A model generated the notes under the pieces. That model had not been told where the DNA came from, did no database searches, and worked only from the letters and a program-made list of their open reading frames with translations. The translations under genes were made by a program, and so were the position numbers. From UBA1724 sp963632245 (GTDB lineage Bacteria > Verrucomicrobiota > Lentisphaeria > Oligosphaerales > Oligosphaeraceae), in contig CAVGTF010000053.1 in the NCBI GenBank assembly GCA_963632245.1, forward strand, positions 1-14,475: DNA of 14,475 nt, given 5' to 3'. Of this stretch, positions 7,116-12,581 are shown piece after piece. Every line of letters starts with the position of its first letter. Position 1 is the stretch's first letter.

Positions 7116-8192
7116 ATGCACAATCCCTTCAAAGACCTTCCCCAGCACGTCGGCGAGCTGCATAGTTCCCCCATCTTCCACCGCTATGCAGGAAACCCGC
7201 TGCTGACCAAGAACGACGTGCCCTACCCCGCCTCCTTCGCCTTCAACGCCGGCGTTGCGCGCTATCACGGGAAGTACATCATCGCTCCCCGCATCGATCT
7301 CTTTGCGCCGGACTACTCCCGTCCCGCGCTCAACATGGGCACAGGCCTGGGCTTCAGCGATGACGGCATCCACTTCGACATGCTCCCCGACCTGGTGCGT
7401 GTGCACTACGGCGACACCATCCTCCCCTGGGTGGTCGATGCCCGCCTCACGGTGCTGGAGGACCAGCTCTACCTGACCTTCTGCTTCGAAAACCAGCACT
7501 CCGAGCGTCCCGGCATCGCCCGCTGGCGCGGCGAGGGCGTGGATTTCGACATCGTGAATCTGGGCATTCCGCAGCAGCGCAACATGGTGCTTTTCCCGGA
7601 GAAGATCAACGGGAAGTACATGCGTCTGGAGCGTCCCTCCGACCAGTGGGGCGATCCCTTCCACATCTGGTATGCCTTCTCTCCCGACATGGCATACTGG
7701 GGCGAACAGGATCTCTTCCTGGGTTGCGAGGATGTGCCCTGGGCCAACAAGAAGATCGGTGCCGGCGCACCGCCGATTCGCACCGAGAAGGGCTGGCTGC
7801 TGATCTTCCACGCAGTGGACGAGGATCCCGATCGCGCAATGCCCTGTCTGGTCGGAAACACCTGGTTCAAGCGCTATACCTCCGGCGCGGCGCTCTTCGA
7901 TCTCAACGACCCCACCAAGCTCATCGCCATCACCAAGAAGCCCCTGATCGTGGCCGAGGCACCCTACGAGACCCATGCCAAGGATACCTGGGTGAACGAC
8001 ACCGTCTTCCCCTGCGGAGCCGTCCTCGAAGACGACCAGGATACCCTGCGCATCTACTACGGCGCCGGTGACTGCAATACCTGCCTGGGAACCGTCTCCC
8101 TCAAGGAGCTCTTCGAAACCATGACTCCCGCCAAACGCATGGCCGACAAGGCCGTGGTGCCTTTCCGGATCGAAGACTGGAACGGCAAATAG
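7116..8192 (+). CDS. GH130 family beta-mannoside phosphorylase-like protein
   Basis: This 358-residue cytoplasmic protein (no signal peptide) has the five-bladed propeller sequence of GH130. Family members phosphorolyse beta-1,4-linked mannosides to mannose-1-phosphate plus the acceptor sugar, although some are hydrolases. Seen: NPLLTKNDVPYPASFAFNAG near the N terminus; WVVDARLTVLEDQLYLTF with D108 as the likely general acid; RNMVLFPEKINGKYMRLERP (155-174), the family's core motif; and GWLLIFHAVD with H232. Arg155, Arg173 and His232 can be matched to the phosphate-binding Arg/Arg/His set of GH130 phosphorylases, which favours phosphorolysis. The usual LHRP reads LERP (E172). The start is set at 7116, where MHNPFKDLP begins; 25 upstream in-frame residues are unlike the family. 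The acceptor cannot be read from sequence; Man-GlcNAc is attractive given the nag-like genes downstream. The gene ends in a hairpin at 8190-8240. Confidence 0.88.
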   Translation: MHNPFKDLPQHVGELHSSPIFHRYAGNPLLTKNDVPYPASFAFNAGVARYHGKYIIAPRIDLFAPDYSRPALNMGTGLGFSDDGIHFDMLPDLVRVHYGDTILPWVVDARLTVLEDQLYLTFCFENQHSERPGIARWRGEGVDFDIVNLGIPQQRNMVLFPEKINGKYMRLERPSDQWGDPFHIWYAFSPDMAYWGEQDLFLGCEDVPWANKKIGAGAPPIRTEKGWLLIFHAVDEDPDRAMPCLVGNTWFKRYTSGAALFDLNDPTKLIAITKKPLIVAEAPYETHAKDTWVNDTVFPCGAVLEDDQDTLRIYYGAGDCNTCLGTVSLKELFETMTPAKRMADKAVVPFRIEDWNGK

Positions 8193-8240
8193 ACACAAAA
8201 GGGGCCCGCGGACTGCGTCTGCGGGCCCCCTTTGTGTCTA
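8190..8240 (+). terminator. Long hairpin terminator that includes the GH130 stop codon
   Basis: The arms at 8190-8209 and 8221-8240 pair over 20 bp with one mismatch. Pairing continues through a G-T wobble and GAC/GTC (8211-8213, 8217-8219), leaving a 3-base loop. The stem is A-rich, then GGGGCCCGC, on the left and GCGGGCCCCC then TTTGTGT on the right, so a U-rich stretch follows the GC core as in intrinsic terminators. The stop codon TAG (8190-8192) forms the base of the left arm. The symmetry lets it work on both strands. Confidence 0.8.
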
Positions 8241-8247
8241 TGAAAAA

Positions 8248-8275
8248 GGAGGAGGGAGGAAGGAGGAGGGAGGAA
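8248..8275. repeat. Purine heptad tandem repeat, GGAGGA(G/A) x4
   Basis: Four back-to-back heptamers alternate GGAGGAG, GGAGGAA, GGAGGAG, GGAGGAA, which is also a perfect 14-bp duplication. The tract begins 7 bp after the GH130 hairpin. It is all purine on the + strand and G-rich, so it could form triplex or G-quadruplex-like structure. Its 7-bp period matches the unrelated ATTGCAC array at 1-54. Confidence 0.85.
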
Positions 8276-8284
8276 GTTAGGCCA

Positions 8285-8355
8285 GGGTTTCGCAGGCGAA
8301 ACCCCGCGCCGGAATTTACCGGCGCGTGCGCCCAGCGCGCCCAAAGTGGCGCGCT
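8285..8355. repeat. Three adjacent perfect hairpin-forming palindromes
   Basis: GGGTTTCG/CGAAACCC with a 4-base loop (8285-8304) is followed at once by CGCGCCGG/CCGGCGCG with a 6-base loop (8305-8326). Seven bases later comes AGCGCGCC/GGCGCGCT with a 6-base loop (8334-8355). Each stem is 8 bp with no mismatch and no T run follows, so these are not simply terminators. They could be a REP-like intergenic element or part of a structured RNA. Confidence 0.8.
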
Positions 8356-8358
8356 AAA

Positions 8359-8470
8359 TACCACCGGTTGGCGGAAGGGCGCCGTAGGCACTTTGCAGAC
8401 TATCCGCTAGCCACTAACCAGCTAGGTACTTAAGCGGGGGTTCGGGGGCGGAAGCCCTCCGTCCTTTGGA
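8359..8470. repeat. Intergenic direct repeat, copy 1
   Basis: This is the first of two diverged copies (the second at 8552-8662; 193 bp start to start). The copies share TACC(A/G)CCG near the start, GGCGGAAG, and a 24-base identical core at 8396-8419 within a 43-base stretch with four differences (8388-8430), ending in a GTCCTTT block. Internal structure includes CTAGC/GCTAG (8407-8411, 8421-8425), GGGGGC/GCCCTC closed by a GGAA loop (8444-8459), and the overlapping alternative CTCC/GGAG (8457-8460, 8468-8471). No coding potential. Probably a dispersed genomic repeat, perhaps transcribed. Confidence 0.8.
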
Positions 8471-8551
8471 GATCTTCCTGCGAAAACCGTGCTAGGAAGA
8501 AACGCTCCGGTGCTAGGCACGCGCCGCGGAGCGGCCCGAAGACCGATTCCG

Positions 8552-8662
8552 TACCGCCGAAGCTTCGGCGGAAGAGCGCGCAAGCACCTTACAGACTATC
8601 CGCTAGCCACTAACCGGCTAAGTACTAAACGAGGGAGCGGAGGCGGCAGTCCCCGTCCTTTC
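8552..8662. repeat. Intergenic direct repeat, copy 2
   Basis: This second copy has its 24-base core at 8592-8615. Similarity falls after about 8626 but returns at the GTCCTTT block (8655-8661), where CCG/CGG (8653-8655, 8662-8664) again closes a TCCTTT loop. The copy opens with a perfect 18-bp palindrome (8554-8571) where copy 1 has only a broken one. It ends about 200 bp before the oxidoreductase cluster. Confidence 0.8.
8554..8571. repeat. Perfect 18-bp palindrome
   Basis: CCGCCGAAGCTTCGGCGG is fully self-complementary. It sits at the head of repeat copy 2. Possible roles are a dimer-binding site or a cruciform within the dispersed element; the matching stretch in copy 1 (8361-8374) is not a clean palindrome. 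Confidence 0.75.
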
Positions 8663-8801
8663 GGTTGTTTTCCCATCCACAGAACGCGCGGAAAGAAAAG
8701 AGTTATGGGGCAATGGCTGTAGCGCAAAAGGCGGGGCAAAATTAATGCATATTCTTCCCTGAAATAGGCTCAACGCTGCAGTGTATCGGGTACATTATGA
8801 A

Positions 8802-8814
8802 ATATCGGTGATAT
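8802..8814. promoter_or_regulatory. Operator-like inverted repeat upstream of the oxidoreductase cluster
   Basis: ATATC-GGT-GATAT is a perfect 5-bp inverted repeat with a 3-base centre, 49 bp before the first gene of the cluster. It lies in an A/T-rich patch with a related TATCGGG at 8784-8790 and a TACATT hexamer (8791-8796) that could be a -10. The placement suits a repressor site at a promoter, but no regulator gene is adjacent and the arms are short. Confidence 0.3.
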
Positions 8815-8862
8815 CCCGCATCCATTGTTACAGAGAGTCTTTCTAAGGTTTTCCATTTTGCC

Positions 8863-9768
8863 ATGTCACAGTCTCTTGTCAAAGTCGCGATCATCGGACT
8901 GGATACCAGTCATTCTGTAGAGTTGCCGAAGCTGATGGCGGATGTCTCCATTGCCCCGGAGTTGCGGGTGCCGGGGATGGTTCCCACGCGGGCGATGCGC
9001 TTCGAGACTCCCTTCCAGGGGAAAGCGGGCCTAGACAAGCGTCAGGCGTATCTGGAATCCATTGGCGTCCGAGTCACCGAAGACTTCGATGAAACGGTGG
9101 GGGACTGCGATGCCATCCTATTGGAACTCAACGATCCCTCCCAGCACCTGGAGTTCTTTGAGAAGTGCGCGGGACTAGGGAAGCCCATCTTTTTGGACAA
9201 GCCCATCGCGGATACCCTGGAGCACGCCCGGGAAATCCGTGCACTCGCCGAGAAGTACCACACGAAGTATTTCACCAGCAGTGCCTTGCGCTTCTGTCCC
9301 GCCATTCGGGAAGCGAAGGCGCAATGTCCTGTGCCGAAGGAGTCCTTCCTTTTGGGACCGGTGGGCAAGGCGGCGGCGGGCTCCAGCATCATCTGGTATG
9401 GCATCCACGCCACCGAGATGCTGGAATACGCCATGGGACCGGGCGCCATCGCCGTGCAGGTCCGCGAGAATGCCCACGGCTACCACATCGAAGTCTCCTA
9501 CGAAGATGGCCGTGCGGCCGTCGTCTCCCTGGGGAGAAATTGCTACCAATACGGCGGCGTGCTCCGGGATCTCCAGAATCCGCCGGTCTTCTTCCGTGAG
9601 AATCTGGACGAACACTTCTACCGACCGCTGCTCGTGGAGATCGGAAGGTTTTTCCAGGGCGGCGAAACACCCGTGCCCCTCGAGGAATCCTTCGAAATCA
9701 TGGCATTGCTGGAGGCCATGGACAAATCCGCGCGAAGCGGCCAAATGGAGTTGGTCTACCGCGCATAA
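8863..9768 (+). CDS. Gfo/Idh/MocA family oxidoreductase (A)
   Basis: This 301-residue cytoplasmic protein has an N-terminal NAD(P)-binding Rossmann strand, VKVAIIGLDTSHS (6-18), in which the classic GxGxxG is replaced by GLDTSH, a form seen in one branch of the family. The cofactor/substrate motif EKP appears as DKP in FLDKPIA (110-116). The second domain includes IIWYGIHATEMLEYAMG with His182, the likely catalytic-region His. Characterised relatives oxidise, reduce or epimerise sugars and cyclitols with NAD(P). At 301 residues it is on the short side. It is the first gene of a five-gene run, 60 bp before oxidoreductase B, preceded by a long non-coding region and no Shine-Dalgarno. Substrate unknown; the nag-like neighbours suggest an amino sugar or derivative. 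Confidence 0.85.
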   Translation: MSQSLVKVAIIGLDTSHSVELPKLMADVSIAPELRVPGMVPTRAMRFETPFQGKAGLDKRQAYLESIGVRVTEDFDETVGDCDAILLELNDPSQHLEFFEKCAGLGKPIFLDKPIADTLEHAREIRALAEKYHTKYFTSSALRFCPAIREAKAQCPVPKESFLLGPVGKAAAGSSIIWYGIHATEMLEYAMGPGAIAVQVRENAHGYHIEVSYEDGRAAVVSLGRNCYQYGGVLRDLQNPPVFFRENLDEHFYRPLLVEIGRFFQGGETPVPLEESFEIMALLEAMDKSARSGQMELVYRA

Positions 9769-9828
9769 AGCAGAGTTTTTCATTTCACAACAAACGCCCC
9801 ACAAGTCAGACAAAAGCATCATCCTACC

Positions 9829-10893
9829 ATGAAGAAGATCAAGATTGGCATCATCGGACAGGGCCGTAGCGGCTGGGACATCCATGGCGTCTCCATGAAT
9901 CGCCCCAAGCTGAAAGAGCGTTTCCAGGTCGTCGCCGTATGCGACCGTCTGGAGGAGCGCACGAAGGAGGCGGTGGAGGCCTTCGGCTGCAAGGCATACA
10001 CGGACTACCGGGCGATGCTGGCGGATCCGGAGGTGGAGTTGGTGGTGAATTCCACCCAGAGCATGGACCACGTCCCCGTGTCCATTGAGGCGCTGGAGGC
10101 CGACAAGATGGTCTTGTGCGAGAAGCCGCTGGCGCCCTCCGTGGCGCTGGTGGACAAGCTGGAGGGCGTCATCCAGAAGACGGGGAAACTCTTTGCGGTC
10201 TTCCAGCAGAGTCGTTTTGCCCCCACCTACCGAAAGGTATTGGAGATCATGAATTCCGGCATTTTGGGTCGCATTGTAATGGTGAAGGTGGCCTTCAATG
10301 GCTTTGCCCGCCGTTGGGATTGGCAGACCCTCCAGGAGAAGTGCGGTGGAAACCTGCTGAACACCGGTCCCCACCCCCTGGATCAGGCGCTGCAGCTGCT
10401 GGGCGATGTGGATCCTGAAAAGATCCTCTGCTACATGGATCGAGCGAACACCTTCGGCGATGCCGAAGATCACGTGAAGCTGATCATGAGCGCCGCGGGA
10501 CACCCGGTAGTGGACCTGGAGATCTCCTCCTGCGCCGCATACTCCCCCTACGTCTACCAGGTCTACGGCACCAACGGCGGCCTGACGGGTGACCACAAGA
10601 CCCTGAACTGGAAGTGGTTCGATCCCGCCGAGGCCCCGCAGCAGCAGCTCCTCCGCGAGCCCCTGGAGGGCCGCGCATACTGCTCCGAAAAGCTCCCCAT
10701 GTACGAAGCCAACTGGACCACCTCCGACGAGGGCTTCGATTTCCACTCCCGCGTAGAGAAATTCTATCTGAATCTCTACGACGCCATCCTCAATGGCGCC
10801 CCCCTGGAAGTCCCACTCCACCAAGTGCGCCGGCAGATCGCGGTCATTGAGGAGTGCCACCGCCAGAATCCCCTCTCCCGTCTGGGAGAATAG
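9829..10893 (+). CDS. Gfo/Idh/MocA family oxidoreductase (B)
   Basis: This 354-residue protein has the standard family length. It has a textbook dinucleotide loop GIIGQGRSGWDIHG (7-20, G10-x-G12-x-x-G15), CEKPLAPS with the EKP motif at 98-100, and GGNLLNTGPHPLDQAL (173-188), the catalytic stretch with H182 and D185. The position often held by Asp in GGxxxDxGxHxxD is Asn178, so the proton relay may differ from inositol dehydrogenase-type members. It probably catalyses NAD(P)-dependent oxidation or reduction of a sugar. It shares little sequence with oxidoreductases A and C, so the three are not a recent duplication. The gene lies 18 bp upstream of the NagB-like gene in the same direction, and they are very likely co-transcribed. 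Confidence 0.92.
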   Translation: MKKIKIGIIGQGRSGWDIHGVSMNRPKLKERFQVVAVCDRLEERTKEAVEAFGCKAYTDYRAMLADPEVELVVNSTQSMDHVPVSIEALEADKMVLCEKPLAPSVALVDKLEGVIQKTGKLFAVFQQSRFAPTYRKVLEIMNSGILGRIVMVKVAFNGFARRWDWQTLQEKCGGNLLNTGPHPLDQALQLLGDVDPEKILCYMDRANTFGDAEDHVKLIMSAAGHPVVDLEISSCAAYSPYVYQVYGTNGGLTGDHKTLNWKWFDPAEAPQQQLLREPLEGRAYCSEKLPMYEANWTTSDEGFDFHSRVEKFYLNLYDAILNGAPLEVPLHQVRRQIAVIEECHRQNPLSRLGE

Positions 10894-10911
10894 CCGCCAA
10901 GAGCAACGACC

Positions 10912-11664
10912 ATGCTACACGTCCATATCTTTGAAAACAAGGTCATTTCCGGCAAAGCGGCGGCCGCGCGGGGCGCGGAGCTGATTCGTCAGGCGCTTGC
11001 GGCCTACGGCACCGCGAACATCGTCGTGGCGACGGCGCCCAGCCAGAATGAAATGTACGACGCGCTGGTGGCGGAGCCCGGCGTGGATTGGGGGAAGGTG
11101 AATATCTTCCACCTGGACGAATACATCGGACTGGATGAGAACCACCCCGCCTCCTTCCGCTTCAATCTCCACAAGACCTTCCTGGATCGGCTGCCCCAGA
11201 AGCCCATGTGCTTCCATCCCGTCCAGGGAGAGAACCCCGATCCGCAGGCGGTCTGCGACGCCCTGGAGAAGGAGATCGCGCCTCTGCGGCTGGATGTGGC
11301 CTTCATCGGCATCGGCGAGAATGGCCATATCGCCTTCAATGACCCGCCTGCCGACTTCGAGACCAAGCGCTCCTATCTGCCTGTGAAGCTAGACGAGGTC
11401 TGCCGCCACCAGCAGTTCGCGGAGGGATGGTTCCCCTCCATGGATGCCGTGCCGAAGGTGGCCATCTCCATGAGCGTCCCGCAGATCTTCAAGGCGAAGG
11501 CGATCATCAACACGGTGCCGGATGCCCGAAAGGCGTCGGCGGTAGCGGCGGCAGTAGAGGGTCCCGTGACCAATCTGTGCCCCGCCAGCATCCTTCAGAC
11601 TCACCCGGATTGCCATCTCTATCTGGATGCGCCCGCCGCCAGCCTGTTGAAGGGGAAGTACTAG
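10912..11664 (+). CDS. nagB: Glucosamine-6-phosphate deaminase/isomerase (NagB-like)
   Basis: This 250-residue protein belongs to the NagB/6-phosphogluconolactonase fold. NagB converts glucosamine-6-phosphate to fructose-6-phosphate and ammonia in the cytoplasm. HLDEYIGL (67-74) matches the segment holding the catalytic base (D69, E. coli D72). The second site GIGENGHIAFNDPP (133-146) keeps His139 (E. coli H143), but the partners equivalent to D141 and E148 are Asn137 and Asp144. This pattern marks a distinct NagB-like branch. The gene is about 16 residues shorter than E. coli NagB, and I see no clear allosteric-site signature. It lies 1 bp before the NagA-like gene, which points to translational coupling and a shared pathway. 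Deaminase activity is likely but not certain given the triad changes. Confidence 0.85.
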   Translation: MLHVHIFENKVISGKAAAARGAELIRQALAAYGTANIVVATAPSQNEMYDALVAEPGVDWGKVNIFHLDEYIGLDENHPASFRFNLHKTFLDRLPQKPMCFHPVQGENPDPQAVCDALEKEIAPLRLDVAFIGIGENGHIAFNDPPADFETKRSYLPVKLDEVCRHQQFAEGWFPSMDAVPKVAISMSVPQIFKAKAIINTVPDARKASAVAAAVEGPVTNLCPASILQTHPDCHLYLDAPAASLLKGKY

Positions 11665-11665
11665 C

Positions 11666-12577
11666 ATGAAGAATCCCGGTTGGGTGGACCTGCAGGTCAA
11701 TGGGCATCACGGCGTTGACTTCAATAGCCCCGAGCTGACCGAGGAGCAATTCCTGCGGGCGGCCGAGGAGCTCCTGTCGGCGGGGACGGCGGTCTTTCTG
11801 CCGACGCTGACCACCCAGCCCATGGGGCTCTACCGAAGAAATGCTGCGGTGATCCGCCACGCGGTAGAGCGGGCTCATCTGGAGTCAGTGGTGCCGGGCT
11901 TGCACCTGGAGGGCCCCTTCCTTTCAGGACGGGGCATTGGCTCCCACAATCCGGAGTGGCTCCAGACACCCACCCCCGAGAAAATCCGGGAGTTCCACGA
12001 GGCCACGGGCGGCTTCGTCCGACTGCTGACCATGAGCGCGGAATCCCCCCATCTTGCGGAGGGCATCCAGGCCGCCCGCGAGCTGGGGATCGTGGTCTCC
12101 GTGGGACACCATCTGGCTGGATACGCACAGGTGCGTGCCGCTGCAGATGCCGGCGCGCAATGCCTGACGCATCTGGGGAACGCCTGTCCCAACCTAGTGG
12201 GCCGCCATGAGAACCCGCTGCTTGCCGGTTTAGCCGAAGACCGCCTCACGGCGCTCATCATCACTGACGGACACCACCTGCCGCCGGAACTCATCAAAAT
12301 CATCCTGCGGGTCAAGGGGCCCGACAAGACAATCGTCACCAGCGACGCCAGCGATGCCACGGGAATGCCCCCGGGGCCCGTCCATATCCTGGGAAACGAC
12401 GCCATCCTCACCGCAGACAGGAGGCTCTACAATCCCGAAAAGCAGTGTCTGGTGGCCGCGGCCTCCACCCTGCAGCAATGCATGGCATTCCTGGAATCGC
12501 TGGGGCTTCTGACCGAGGAGGAGCTCCTCAAGGTCGGCCGCACCAACGCCCTGAAGCTATTAGGAATGGAGGGCTAG
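11666..12577 (+). CDS. nagA: Compact N-acetylglucosamine-6-phosphate deacetylase (NagA-like)
   Basis: This 303-residue amidohydrolase-superfamily protein is predicted to deacetylate GlcNAc-6-phosphate to glucosamine-6-phosphate for the adjacent NagB. The barrel begins at once with PGWVDLQVNGHHGVDF (4-19), the NagA form of the first metal strand (QxN in place of HxH). Metal and catalytic residues are all present: E82 in GLHLEGPF, H148 in VSVGHH, H169 in CLTHLGNA, H204 in TDGHHL, and D227 in IVTSDAS. Typical NagA proteins are about 380 residues; this one lacks both the ~50-residue N-terminal and ~30-residue C-terminal strands that make the small beta-sandwich domain, so only the TIM barrel remains. 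The loss at both ends is coherent and the frame is intact, so it is not a broken gene. It sits between the NagB-like gene (1 bp) and oxidoreductase C (4 bp). Confidence 0.88.
   Translation: MKNPGWVDLQVNGHHGVDFNSPELTEEQFLRAAEELLSAGTAVFLPTLTTQPMGLYRRNAAVIRHAVERAHLESVVPGLHLEGPFLSGRGIGSHNPEWLQTPTPEKIREFHEATGGFVRLLTMSAESPHLAEGIQAARELGIVVSVGHHLAGYAQVRAAADAGAQCLTHLGNACPNLVGRHENPLLAGLAEDRLTALIITDGHHLPPELIKIILRVKGPDKTIVTSDASDATGMPPGPVHILGNDAILTADRRLYNPEKQCLVAAASTLQQCMAFLESLGLLTEEELLKVGRTNALKLLGMEG
12568..12573 (+). promoter_or_regulatory. Shine-Dalgarno for oxidoreductase C inside the end of nagA
   Basis: GGAGGG lies 8 bases before the ATG at 12582 and overlaps the last codons of the NagA-like gene. 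It is the strongest ribosome site in the window and fixes the start of oxidoreductase C. It also implies that nagA and the next gene are translated from one mRNA. Confidence 0.7.
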
Positions 12578-12581
12578 CGCC

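Larger units (their letters stand above)
8241..8862. other. 622-bp non-coding, repeat-rich spacer
   Basis: No credible gene lies between the GH130 terminator and the first oxidoreductase. A 77-codon open frame at 8489-8722 is Arg/Gly-rich, crosses a repeat copy and has no ribosome site. The stretch holds, in order: heptad repeats (8248-8275), three adjacent palindromes (8285-8355), two copies of a ~112-bp element (8359-8470, 8552-8662), then an A/T-richer 200 bp that probably contains the promoter for the downstream cluster. GCTAG occurs five times between 8406 and 8606. Confidence 0.8.

Noticed and set aside
7092..8198. 368-codon open frame on the minus strand opposite the GH130 gene
   Set aside because: It covers nearly the same span as a clear GH130 gene, lacks family motifs and starts inside the terminator hairpin. 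It is treated as a codon-bias shadow.
8359..8662. Insertion sequence or MITE ends with target-site duplication
   Set aside because: The copies are in direct orientation, there is no transposase, and I could not find matching terminal inverted repeats with flanking duplications. They are kept as repeats of unknown type.
8489..8722. Possible 77-residue gene in the spacer
   Set aside because: It overlaps repeat copy 2, is Arg/Gly/Pro-rich, and has no ribosome site or recognisable domain.
9175..10860. 561-codon open frame on the minus strand across oxidoreductases A and B
   Set aside because: It lies antisense to two genes with clear family motifs, spans the gap between them, and its translation is His/Leu/Gly-rich with no recognisable domain. 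Such long shadow frames are common opposite GC-rich genes.
11666..11700. NagA-like gene as a frameshifted or truncated pseudogene
   Set aside because: The upstream sequence is fully used by the NagB-like gene, the frame is intact, all catalytic residues are present, and both ends of the missing domain are absent together. This fits a compact enzyme.
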